From NCBI GenBank assembly GCA_015066845.1, contig SVNO01000022.1, positions 1 through 32,094 on the forward strand: DNA of 32,094 nucleotides. Reading direction: 5' to 3'. The DNA is from Ruminococcus sp. (GTDB taxonomy: Bacteria; Bacillota; Clostridia; Oscillospirales; Ruminococcaceae). Positions 1 to 8,401 of the stretch are shown piece after piece; position 1 is the first letter of the stretch, and every line of letters begins with the position of its first letter. Both the position numbers and the translations under genes were made by a program. The notes beneath the pieces were generated by a model, which saw nothing but the letters and a program-made list of their open reading frames with translations, ran no database searches and was not told where the DNA came from.

Positions 1-47
1 GATGTGTTTGGGAGAAACGTGTATTTCGGAAATAGTATAAAAACGAG

Positions 48-74
48 GGTCTGCTGTACTTATGACAGCAGACC
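48..74. terminator. Stem-loop GGTCTGCTGT-acttatg-ACAGCAGACC; on the minus strand it is followed by ctcGTTTTTAT, so a likely intrinsic terminator for the minus-strand dockerin genes
   Basis: Perfect 10-bp inverted repeat with a T-tract on the minus strand. Confidence 0.65.
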
Positions 75-240
75 TCAGCTTGTCGAAAAAGTCTTTTTCT
101 GGGGTTAGCACCCCAAGGCTGCCCCCACCCCAACCCCTCCCCCAAAGGGGGAGGGGCTATTTTTCGGGGACTTCGTCCCCGAACCCCATGTGCGGAGCTA
201 TCGCTCCGCGTTTGTTTTTAGGTTTTTTGACAGACTGGAA
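75..240. repeat. Hairpin-rich intergenic element (possible MITE/REP-like repeat)
   Basis: Four consecutive perfect hairpins (GGGGT/ACCCC at 101-114; CCCCTCCCCC/GGGGGAGGGG at 134-156; TTCGGGGAC/GTCCCCGAA at 163-183; GCGGAGC/GCTCCGC at 192-209), no credible ORF, flanked by two copies of the same stem-loop. Confidence 0.5.
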
Positions 241-268
241 GGTCTGCTGTACAATATGACAGCAGACC
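241..268. terminator. Second copy of the GGTCTGCTGT...ACAGCAGACC stem-loop, followed by ttTCTTTT on the plus strand
   Basis: Same 10-bp stem as 48-74 with a slightly different loop (acaatatg). Confidence 0.55.
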
Positions 269-274
269 TTTCTT

Positions 275-1726
275 TTATGTATATTTCTTGAGATACTCCT
301 CCAGCATCAGACTGCCGCCGGTGCCGGTATATGCTGCATACTGAAGAATCAGCGCGGCATCCGCTGCGTTAAAAGCACCATCCATATTGACATCCGCAGC
401 GTTCTCCTGCGTTTTGCTCAGCCCCGAATTGCCGCCGGAACCCATGAAGGAAGCCGCTTTCAGTACCAATGCAGCGTCCGCTGCGTTGACCTGCCCGTTT
501 TCGTCCACATCCCCATAGAGAATGCTCTCTCCGATGATGATATCCACATACTGCACATCCTCCGCATTTCTGACAGTAAAGGGATAGGGCTTCGGTTCAG
601 CGGATTCATCCATGATATCACTCAGATACAAGGTGTAGTTTCCTGCCGGCATATGGGCGAGATTGTAGCCCGTTTCAGGGAGTGCGGGCACTGTCACCGT
701 GATGGCATCCCGATTGCCGCCGTAGCAGCTGCCGCTGAGAACGTCACAGCCCATGAGGTTCGTGTCCCTGAAGTTGTAGGTCAGCTCCGCGGAAATATCG
801 TTGGCCTTGCGCGAAACATAGCAATTGACAAAGCCATTTGCATCGGGGATGGCAGCCGTCACGGCACTGCCGCTGCGCAGAAGGAGCAATGCAGCGCGTT
901 CCCTCGTATCGTTGCGCAGGTCGTAGGTTCTCCCCTCAACGACCACCTTTCCATCCGTCGTCGCTTCCCTGAAAAGATCCTGCATATGGACGCGGCGCAG
1001 GTCGTAGCCCACTGCTTCTTCTGCAAGGATGGGGGAGACACCATGGGACATGAACGATGACGTTTTGTCAGGATAAGTGGCATAGAGCATGTCATCGCTG
1101 CTTGCTGCAGATTTCGGATAGGTGGCAACTGTTCCGAACTGTGTATAGCCATGCTCGTTTGCGGAATCTGCCGGATAATTGACATTGATACTGCCGCAAA
1201 GGGTTTCCATGGTAAAACCAATGGGCTTGTTCTTCCATGCTGCGTCCGCATAGAAAGCCACAGTATTGGCAGGCAGTGTGAATGCAGGAGCAGCGGTGGA
1301 GGAATAGCTCTGAATTTCAAAGGTTTCACTTTCTCCGAAGTGGATATACGGATGATTCTTGCCGTAGGTGTAGAGCGTGGAATGGCCGATGCCCGGTATG
1401 GTCAGCTGTTCGATGGTATCGCCCGATGCATGAGGCTCGAACACCGACCACGGAATAGGCGTAAAGCATTTCTGACCGCCGCGTGCACCGAGAATGTCAC
1501 TGTCCGTTTCGTTTTCGAAAAAACTGCCGTCCAGTGCTAAGTATGCCAGAACGTCATTTTCATTGCAAAGCTGCCCATAATAGGAAGTGATTTCTCTGCC
1601 GCTTTTGTCCGTCACCCGTAAATTTACAATATTCAGCGGCGTATATGTCACATCGGCAGCATATGCCGACAGAGGCGTTTGCAGGAACACGCCTGCACAG
1701 AGCAGTGCAGCGATATGGTTCTTCAT
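275..1726 (-). CDS. Secreted dockerin-domain protein, paralog 1 of 3, unknown function
   Basis: Signal peptide MKNHIAALLCAGVFLQTPLSAYAA; C-terminal type I dockerin (GDVDENGQVNAADAALVLK...ADVNMDGAFNAADAALILQYAAY); AAGGAGG RBS upstream. Confidence 0.88.
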   Translation of the reverse strand: MKNHIAALLCAGVFLQTPLSAYAADVTYTPLNIVNLRVTDKSGREITSYYGQLCNENDVLAYLALDGSFFENETDSDILGARGGQKCFTPIPWSVFEPHASGDTIEQLTIPGIGHSTLYTYGKNHPYIHFGESETFEIQSYSSTAAPAFTLPANTVAFYADAAWKNKPIGFTMETLCGSINVNYPADSANEHGYTQFGTVATYPKSAASSDDMLYATYPDKTSSFMSHGVSPILAEEAVGYDLRRVHMQDLFREATTDGKVVVEGRTYDLRNDTRERAALLLLRSGSAVTAAIPDANGFVNCYVSRKANDISAELTYNFRDTNLMGCDVLSGSCYGGNRDAITVTVPALPETGYNLAHMPAGNYTLYLSDIMDESAEPKPYPFTVRNAEDVQYVDIIIGESILYGDVDENGQVNAADAALVLKAASFMGSGGNSGLSKTQENAADVNMDGAFNAADAALILQYAAYTGTGGSLMLEEYLKKYT

Positions 1727-1740
1727 GATGGTATTCCTCC

Positions 1741-3225
1741 TTATTTGAGCGTTTGTTGCAGAAAATAATCAATCTCCCATTTTCCGCCTGAACCTATGTA
1801 TGCAGCATATTGCAGGATCAGCGCGGCATCCACAGCGTTAAATGTACCATTCTTATCAAGATCGGCGGCAGTGGTCTGTTCCGTATTCAGACCGGAGGGA
1901 TTGCCGGAACCAATGGCAGAAGCCGCTTTCAGGAGCAGTGCAGCGTCCGTGGCATTGATCAGCCTGTCAGAATTGACATCACCCAGCAACGGTGCCTCCT
2001 CCAGCATAAGCTGGAGATATTGTACTTTCTGCGAATTGGTTACGGTGAGCGTTGTGGTTTTTGGGGCAGCGTAGCCTTTTGGAATATCTTCATAGGTCAG
2101 AGTGTAGGTTCCTGCTGGAACCTGCGTCAGAACGATTTCATCCAGAGGAGGCTGCAGTGCCTCAAGGAAATGCTCCGTGAGATTGGCAGCGATGCCGCTG
2201 TCGCTAAACCCGCTGCCGCCGTAGCTGTGACCATTGCCGGTCGGAACATCTCTGTAATTGTAGCAGAAATCCAATGTGTATTCTCTGGTTGTCTTGTCCA
2301 CATAGAATTCCACATAGCCATTTGCATCCGGAATCACGACATTGATGACCGCACCACTCTGGATGGTGAGCATGGCACTGGTATATTGGGTATCCTGCTG
2401 CAAATCATAGAGCAGACCGTCTCTTTCATACTTTCCGTCCTGACGGAATTGGGAGCTGAGCTGCTGAAGCGGCAGACGGCAGAGGACATACTGTGTTGCA
2501 GCATTGCTGATTTCGATGGAATTGGAGCTGACAGAACCGCCGCAATCTCCATATTCCAGCCCGATATATGCGTCATAATCGGTATGAAAGGCACTGAACA
2601 TGGAAACCTCACCAATCGGAATATTGCTGAGGGACTCCAGCAAACTGGGGGAATTTTTCCGGTTAAAGTAATATGTGAAGGTAGGTGTTGTTACATGTCC
2701 GACAGCTTTACGTTTTGCCCATTTCGGATCAACATAGATGCTGAACTGGTTAGCAGGAACTGTCAGTGCGGTTGCCTGCGATGCGTCATAGCTGTACAGC
2801 TGTATTTTATAAGGAATGCCGCCGTTGATGAAGAACGGCTCATTCTGAGTGATTTGATAGCTTCCCGTCTCCCAGTCTGCACGGCAGGTTTTGATGGCGT
2901 GCAGTGTCTGCGGTGCAACATAGGGCGTGAATGTGCTCCACGGAACATCGTAGCAATAGCGGTCATCTCCCAGCTCCGTGCCGTCAATTCCGGAATTATT
3001 GCGTACAAAAAAGTTCTCATCATTGACAATACCGCCGATCTCCGTGCCGGCTGCATTGTGCAGAGTGACTCGCACGCCTTCAGCAGAACTGCCGTCGGGA
3101 TACTGTACGTCCAGAAATACCATATTGCCCGGTGCGACTTCGATCAGACCTGCTGATGCAGAGAGTGGTACGGACTGCAGCAGCAGGATGCCTGCCGCAA
3201 GCAGTGCAGTGATATGGTTCTTCAT
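1741..3225 (-). CDS. Secreted dockerin-domain protein, paralog 2 of 3, unknown function
   Basis: Signal peptide MKNHITALLAAGILLLQSVPLSASA; dockerin GDVNSDRLINATDAALLLK...ADLDKNGTFNAVDAALILQYAAY; RBS AAGGAGG. Confidence 0.88.
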   Translation of the reverse strand: MKNHITALLAAGILLLQSVPLSASAGLIEVAPGNMVFLDVQYPDGSSAEGVRVTLHNAAGTEIGGIVNDENFFVRNNSGIDGTELGDDRYCYDVPWSTFTPYVAPQTLHAIKTCRADWETGSYQITQNEPFFINGGIPYKIQLYSYDASQATALTVPANQFSIYVDPKWAKRKAVGHVTTPTFTYYFNRKNSPSLLESLSNIPIGEVSMFSAFHTDYDAYIGLEYGDCGGSVSSNSIEISNAATQYVLCRLPLQQLSSQFRQDGKYERDGLLYDLQQDTQYTSAMLTIQSGAVINVVIPDANGYVEFYVDKTTREYTLDFCYNYRDVPTGNGHSYGGSGFSDSGIAANLTEHFLEALQPPLDEIVLTQVPAGTYTLTYEDIPKGYAAPKTTTLTVTNSQKVQYLQLMLEEAPLLGDVNSDRLINATDAALLLKAASAIGSGNPSGLNTEQTTAADLDKNGTFNAVDAALILQYAAYIGSGGKWEIDYFLQQTLK

Positions 3226-3239
3226 GATGGTATTCCTCC

Positions 3240-4751
3240 TTATTTGAGCGTTTGATACAGAAAATAATCAATCTCCCATTTTCCGCCTGAACCTGTGTAT
3301 GCGGCATATTGCAGAATCAGCGCGGCATCCACAGCGTTAATTGTACCGTTCTTATCAAGGTCGGCGGCAGTGGTCTGTTCCGTGTTCAGACCGGAGGGAT
3401 TGCCGGAACCAATGGCAGAAGCCGCTTTCAGGAGCAGTGCAGCGTCCGCGGCATTGATATCAATATCAAGGTTGACATCACCGAGGAGCAGTTTGCGTTC
3501 CAGTGTGAGCTTCAGATATTGGTAATCCTTGGAATCCTTGACCGTGACAGAGGTGATTTTGGGTTCTGCGTAGCCTTTGGGAAGGTCACTGCAGCTCACT
3601 GTATAAGTGCCTGCCGGAACACTTGCCATGTTGACTCCGGTATCGGGGAGATTTGCGGCTTTGACAATCATTCTTTTGGTCGGACTTGTATAACTGTAAT
3701 ATTGTGAAGTCCATGAACCGCCGATGCCATAGCTGCCGTACAGATAATGGTAGCTGAGCACGGCATTGATATGCCGTGAACTCTCTTTGGTGTAGAATTC
3801 CACATAACCGTCCTTGTCGGGAATGACCACCGAGGACATTGCGCCACTCTGGAGGGAGAGGATTGCAGCGGTCTGGGGATTGGGCTTGGCAAGGTCGTAG
3901 GATTTTCCATCTATGGTGAAGGTCGTCTTTCCGGTGAAAATGCATGTATCGTGGCCCTTGAAAATGTCCGGCAGATACATACGGCATTTCACATATTCCG
4001 TTGCCTCGTCATAGCATTCCAGATAATTCAGGGAATGCTTACTGCCAAGACGACCTTCAAGCGTATCGTAATGGAAAAAATTGTCCGAGCCGACAGCTGC
4101 GTTTTTCACCGAGCCGGCAGGTGCAGAGAATCGGAGAAGCTTGCCGTAAAGATTATTGCCTGTATCGCTCAGATTCAGGTATTGTTTGCTCTCGTCCACC
4201 TCCAGATAGGCGCGGTACGGATTATCCTTCCATTTCGGGTCAATATAGACACCCCATTGATTCGGCTCAATGCGAATGCTTTCCTCTGCAGCAGGATGAT
4301 AGCCGAGCTGGATATAGTTGCTTGTCTCCTCTTCAAAATAGAACGAACCCGGAGAATGTGTGAGCGATCCGCTGCTGAACGTATCGTCAGATGCTTCATA
4401 AACTTCGTGCAGGACATAGCCACTCGGAATCATTGCTTCAAATTCACTCCACGGAATGTAGAAATAGTCGGGATACTCCGTACTTGTGGATGTGCAGTTG
4501 TAGATGTTGCTTGTATAGGAGCTGTAGAATCTCTCACCGGTGATCGCACGACCGATATACTCGCCCGTGGAATCCTTGAAGCTCACAGAAACACCGTTCA
4601 CAGGATTTCCCTTTTCATCCACCACCTGTACATTGAGGAGATTGGTGGGCTGTACGGTGACGGACGGGAGGCTGCCGCTGGCATATGCCGTAGGGGATGT
4701 CTGCAAAAATGCAAGCGCAGCAGCAATTGTAAATGCAGTTAATTTTTTCAT
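3240..4751 (-). CDS. Secreted dockerin-domain protein, paralog 3 of 3, unknown function; N-terminal CnaB/Ig-like segment
   Basis: Start at MKKLTAFTIAAALAFLQTSPTAYA rather than the ORF-track start at 4790; VVDEKGNPVNGVSVSFKD motif; dockerin GDVNLDIDINAADAALLLK...ADLDKNGTINAVDAALILQYAAY. Confidence 0.86.
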   Translation of the reverse strand: MKKLTAFTIAAALAFLQTSPTAYASGSLPSVTVQPTNLLNVQVVDEKGNPVNGVSVSFKDSTGEYIGRAITGERFYSSYTSNIYNCTSTSTEYPDYFYIPWSEFEAMIPSGYVLHEVYEASDDTFSSGSLTHSPGSFYFEEETSNYIQLGYHPAAEESIRIEPNQWGVYIDPKWKDNPYRAYLEVDESKQYLNLSDTGNNLYGKLLRFSAPAGSVKNAAVGSDNFFHYDTLEGRLGSKHSLNYLECYDEATEYVKCRMYLPDIFKGHDTCIFTGKTTFTIDGKSYDLAKPNPQTAAILSLQSGAMSSVVIPDKDGYVEFYTKESSRHINAVLSYHYLYGSYGIGGSWTSQYYSYTSPTKRMIVKAANLPDTGVNMASVPAGTYTVSCSDLPKGYAEPKITSVTVKDSKDYQYLKLTLERKLLLGDVNLDIDINAADAALLLKAASAIGSGNPSGLNTEQTTAADLDKNGTINAVDAALILQYAAYTGSGGKWEIDYFLYQTLK

Positions 4752-4768
4752 TGTATATCCTTTCTGAA

Positions 4769-4797
4769 AATCCCCCGTGTAGGAATACACAGGGGAT
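4769..4797 (-). terminator. Stem-loop downstream of thrS, likely terminator
   Basis: AATCCCC(C)GTGTA-ggaa-TACAC(A)GGGGATT immediately after the thrS stop; minus-strand T-run is short. Confidence 0.5.
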
Positions 4798-4805
4798 TGT
4801 GTTGT

Positions 4806-6752
4806 TTATCTTGCCTTGGCTGCAATCTCTGTCAGAAGCTTGCCAAGCAGCGCGTCCATATCCATTGCACCCAGATTGTCGCCCTTTCTGGAACGAACGG
4901 AAACGGTCTTGTTCTCCACTTCCTGATCGCCCACAGTGAGCATGTAGGGAGTCTTTGCAAGGGTAGCCTCGCGGATCTTCTTGCCCATCTTTTCTGCTCT
5001 GTCGTCAATGGAGCAGCGAATACCGGCAGCTTCCAGCTTTGCCTGTACTTCGCCTGCCCAGTCAAGGTGACGGTCAGCAATCGGGATGATCTTGACCTGT
5101 TCCGGAGCCAGCCACAGCGGGAATGCACCTGCATACTTTTCAATCAGGTAAGCAAGTGTTCTCTCATAACAGCCCAGAGAGGTTCTGTGGATGATATAGG
5201 GCTTTCTCTTGGAGCCGTCCACGTCCACATATTCCATGCCGAACTTTTCAGCTAGCAGCATGTCGATCTGGATGGTAACGATGGTATCTTCCTTGCCGAA
5301 TACATTCTTGTACTGAATGTCGAGCTTCGGGCCGTAGAATGCAGCCTCGTCAATGCCGATCTCATAGTCAACGCCCAGATTGTCCAGAATCTTGCCCATG
5401 ATGGTCTGTGCTTCTTCCCACTGCTCCGCAGTGCCCTCGTACTTGTTCTTCGGATTTGCCGGATCCCACTGGGAGAAGCGGAATGTGCAGTCCTCCAGCA
5501 TACCAACAGTATCCAGACAGTGCTTTGCAAGCTCCAGACAGCCCTTGAATTCTTCTTCGAGCTGTTCAGGGCGGAGAATCAGGTGTCCCTCAGAGATGGT
5601 GAACTGACGGACACGAATCAGACCGTGCATTTCGCCGCTGTCCTCGTTGCGGAACAGTGTGGAGGTTTCGCCCAGTCGCATCGGCAGGTCACGGTAGGAA
5701 CGCTGACGGTTCAGGAATACCTGATACTGGAACGGGCAGGTCATCGGACGCAGTGCAAAGCATTCCTTTGTTTCATCGGTCGGGTCACCCAGAACGAACA
5801 TGCCGTCCAGATAGTGGTCCCAGTGACCGGAAATCTTGTACAGGTCGGATTTTGCCATCAGGGGAGTCTTTGTCAGCAGGTAGCCGCGCTTCTGCTCCTC
5901 ATCCTCGATCCATCTCTGGAGGAGCTGAATGACTCTTGCACCCTTGGGCAGGAGAACGGGAAGTCCCTGACCGATGCAATCCACAGTGGTGAACAGCTCC
6001 AGCTCTCTGCCGAGCTTGTTGTGGTCGCGCATTTTTGCTTCTTCACGACGCTGGATTTCCTCGTCAAGCTGTGCAGCCTTGGGGAATGCAGTACCGTATA
6101 CACGGGAGAGCATCTTGTTCTTTTCAGAGCCTCTCCAGTACGCGCCCGTGCAGGACAGGAGCTTGAATGCCTTGACTGCGCCCGTGCTCATCAGGTGCGG
6201 ACCTGCGCACAGGTCAACAAATTCTTCCTGCTTGTAGAAGGAAATCGGCTCACCCTTGGCAGCGTGTTCCTCGCACAGCTCCACCTTGTACGGCTCATCC
6301 ATTTCCTTGAGCTTTGCAATTGCCTCGTCAGGGGAGAGGGTGAAGGCTTCGAGTGCCTGATTCTCCTTGACGATCTTCTTCATTTCCGCTTCAATTTTCA
6401 GCAGTTCTTCGGGGCTGAACGGATGGGGAGCATCGAAATCGTAGTAGAAACCATTGTCAATTGCCGGACCGATGGCAAGCTTGGTTTCGGGATACAAACG
6501 CTTGACAGCCTGTGCCAGAATGTGGGATGCAGTGTGCCAGAATGTCTTTTTGCCCTCTGCATCGTCAAAGGTCAGCACTTCAAATGTGCAGTCCTCTGTC
6601 AGAACGGTACGCAGGTCGCAGACCTCGCCATTGATCTTCACGCAGCAAGCGGACTTGTACAGTCCCATGCCAATGCCCTTGACAACCTCCGCAGCGGAAA
6701 CCGGTGCTTCCACTTCACGAATGCTGCCGTCTTTGAGTGTGAGTTTTAACAT
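4806..6752 (-). CDS. thrS: Threonyl-tRNA synthetase
   Basis: Full-length 648-aa ORF with TGS domain, HTASHILAQAVKRLYP, class II core (RPMTCPFQYQVF, GLIRVRQFTISEGHL, HRTSLGCYERTLAYLIEKYAGAFPLWLAPEQV). Confidence 0.97.
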   Translation of the reverse strand: MLKLTLKDGSIREVEAPVSAAEVVKGIGMGLYKSACCVKINGEVCDLRTVLTEDCTFEVLTFDDAEGKKTFWHTASHILAQAVKRLYPETKLAIGPAIDNGFYYDFDAPHPFSPEELLKIEAEMKKIVKENQALEAFTLSPDEAIAKLKEMDEPYKVELCEEHAAKGEPISFYKQEEFVDLCAGPHLMSTGAVKAFKLLSCTGAYWRGSEKNKMLSRVYGTAFPKAAQLDEEIQRREEAKMRDHNKLGRELELFTTVDCIGQGLPVLLPKGARVIQLLQRWIEDEEQKRGYLLTKTPLMAKSDLYKISGHWDHYLDGMFVLGDPTDETKECFALRPMTCPFQYQVFLNRQRSYRDLPMRLGETSTLFRNEDSGEMHGLIRVRQFTISEGHLILRPEQLEEEFKGCLELAKHCLDTVGMLEDCTFRFSQWDPANPKNKYEGTAEQWEEAQTIMGKILDNLGVDYEIGIDEAAFYGPKLDIQYKNVFGKEDTIVTIQIDMLLAEKFGMEYVDVDGSKRKPYIIHRTSLGCYERTLAYLIEKYAGAFPLWLAPEQVKIIPIADRHLDWAGEVQAKLEAAGIRCSIDDRAEKMGKKIREATLAKTPYMLTVGDQEVENKTVSVRSRKGDNLGAMDMDALLGKLLTEIAAKAR

Positions 6753-6799
6753 TGTGAATCTCTCCTCTATCTGAATTTTGATTGGATTTGTCCGGGGAA

Positions 6800-7279
6800 T
6801 CAGACCGATGTGGTTTTATCGGGATGATCCGCCTGAAACAGCTGTTCCATCTGATCACGCTGGTTGGACATCATTTTCTTGATCAGGTGATCCGGAATGA
6901 CTTCCCCAAGCACTGCGAGTATGAACAGCAGTGCAGCAAGCACGACCAGCAGAAAGTTATTTTCATTCTCATGAAACGCACAGATCAGACAGAAAACTGA
7001 TGCCGTCAAAAGCAGGAATTCCCACAGGGAAATGAGAATCCGCCAGAGTCTGCCCATGACAAATCTGATGGTAATGGTGCAACCATTTTTCTTTGGGTTG
7101 AACTGGTACTGCAAACCGCCTAAAACGGAAAATGCAGGCGGTACATGCTGGACATGCACACATTTGCTGACGATTTTTTCATCAAGACAGTCATTGAGCA
7201 TTGTCTGAAGCCTTGCAGCTGTTTCCTCTGCGGAAAGCGGCGAATGCAGTCTGATCCGGCAATATTGTTCCCAGAACAT
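6800..7279 (-). CDS. Small membrane protein, unknown function, upstream of thrS
   Basis: ATG at 7279 preceded by GGGAGGG; about 159 aa with a soluble N-terminal part and two hydrophobic segments (ILISLWEFLLLTASVFCLICAF, NNFLLVVLAALLFILAVLGEVI). The longer ORF-track start at 7387 overlaps the T-box terminator. Confidence 0.7.
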   Translation of the reverse strand: MFWEQYCRIRLHSPLSAEETAARLQTMLNDCLDEKIVSKCVHVQHVPPAFSVLGGLQYQFNPKKNGCTITIRFVMGRLWRILISLWEFLLLTASVFCLICAFHENENNFLLVVLAALLFILAVLGEVIPDHLIKKMMSNQRDQMEQLFQADHPDKTTSV

Positions 7280-7293
7280 CCAATCCCTCCCAA

Positions 7294-7335
7294 AACAAAA
7301 ACGCCCCGAAGTCACAGTTTTCCTGTAACTTCGGG
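7294..7335 (-). terminator. T-box-associated intrinsic terminator
   Basis: Minus strand CCCGAAGTTACAG-gaaaa-CTGTGACTTCGGGGCGTTTTTG. Confidence 0.85.
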
Positions 7336-7554
7336 ACGATGACAATACCGTGGTTCCACCCGAATTTGCGCATAGAATGCGCCTCATTGCGCACCCGATA
7401 ACGGTGGTGAGCCGCCGTGGATTAGCACGGACTCCGAGGTGGTATACACTGCTGACACATCCTGCCCTGAGTTTCAGCCCAATTGCTCACGGCTCTCTGT
7501 AGGATGGTGGAATCTTCCTGTCTGCATTGTCTTCCTCATCTGCGTTTTTGATTG
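7294..7554 (-). promoter_or_regulatory. T-box leader upstream of the membrane-protein gene and thrS
   Basis: Minus strand has the T-box consensus GGGTGGAACCACGG (7348-7361) followed by a terminator; AGAGAGCCGTGAG stem I-like element; candidate Thr specifier ACC at 7438-7443. Confidence 0.88.
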
Positions 7555-7561
7555 TAATCTT

Positions 7562-7590
7562 ATGATAGCACATTTTCGGAGGTTTGTCAA
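7562..7590 (-). promoter_or_regulatory. Sigma-A-type promoter for the T-box/thrS transcript
   Basis: Minus strand TTGACA (7585-7590), 17-nt spacer, TATCAT (7562-7567). Confidence 0.75.
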
Positions 7591-7606
7591 GGGGGAAATG
7601 ATGAAA

Positions 7607-8401
7607 TTATGTATCCTTAGTAATTTCAATTAAGCCCAAGTCAAGCAGTGCAATGCCAATCAGACTTAGGGCATTGTAGAGATTGGTTTTTTGTTTTTGT
7701 GCCTCTTCGTATGTAAATACATCACGATTGCACTTACCAAAGTTATCCAGCTCATATTTGCAACCATTAATGATGTCCAATGACAGAAGGAGCTCATTTA
7801 TTGCGTGAATTAGTGTGTCCTCCGTCATGTTGCTCTGGTTAATTTTTTCCGAGTGCAGGTAATTCTTGATTTTTACCCCATCACTTTCCTTTGTTGAAAA
7901 CTGCAATTGAAATGTATTGGTTCTGAAATTACTGAGTGTGAAGCTTTCTACAGCCGGATAGCTGAGCAGGAGCATTCCATGTCCATCCTCAGCATCAGGA
8001 TTGTCGTAGGCATTGACTAATCTGTTCATCAGATCTTGTATTAATGCGGCATCGGTATTGGATTCATCATCCCTGTCAAACAGATAGTAAATAGCCGCGT
8101 TGTCCACATCAAAAGCATAATCCTCTAACAATTTGGAGAAGAGCTGATTTAAAAATTCGTTATCTTTTTTGATATATTTAATATTGCTTTCTTCCGTGTT
8201 AATAACAAAAACTCTTGCATTCGGATTGTCTTTGGGATTATAGCATTTGTATTCAAAATTTTGGGAACGCTTGATAGTTTCGTATTGGTAATCGAAAATT
8301 TTTTCAAATATTTTATTTAAAATATAGAATTCCGTTTTAGCTCCTTCTACAACAAACAAAACCTCGCCGATATTTTTGTTTTTATTCAATGTGATTTTCA
8401 T
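7607..8401 (-). CDS. TOPRIM-like/RloB-like protein, second gene of a putative defence module
   Basis: Start MKITLNKNKN at 8401 with GGAG upstream; TOPRIM-like VLFVVEGAKTEFYIL and IYYLFDRDDES; overlaps the 3' end of the upstream ATPase gene by about 20 nt. Confidence 0.7.
   Translation of the reverse strand: MKITLNKNKNIGEVLFVVEGAKTEFYILNKIFEKIFDYQYETIKRSQNFEYKCYNPKDNPNARVFVINTEESNIKYIKKDNEFLNQLFSKLLEDYAFDVDNAAIYYLFDRDDESNTDAALIQDLMNRLVNAYDNPDAEDGHGMLLLSYPAVESFTLSNFRTNTFQLQFSTKESDGVKIKNYLHSEKINQSNMTEDTLIHAINELLLSLDIINGCKYELDNFGKCNRDVFTYEEAQKQKTNLYNALSLIGIALLDLGLIEITKDT

Noticed and set aside
134-156. Potential G-quadruplex GGGGGAGGGG
   Set aside because: Only two G-runs on a strand in this segment; a perfect hairpin explains it better.
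62-259. 65-aa plus-strand ORF
   Set aside because: Translation of the hairpin element (proline-rich RLPPPQPLPQRGRGYF); no RBS.
1810-3156. 448-aa plus-strand ORF antisense to dockerin paralog 2
   Set aside because: Fully overlaps a convincing secreted dockerin gene; no signal peptide, domain motif or RBS; long antisense ORF explained by codon bias.
5520-6749. 409-aa plus-strand ORF antisense to thrS
   Set aside because: thrS is unambiguous; the antisense translation has no recognisable domain.
7191-7394. ORFs across the T-box region (7191-7394 minus and the extended start of 6800-7387)
   Set aside because: The sequence is the T-box antiterminator/terminator; the real start of the downstream gene is ATG 7279 after a GGGAGGG RBS.
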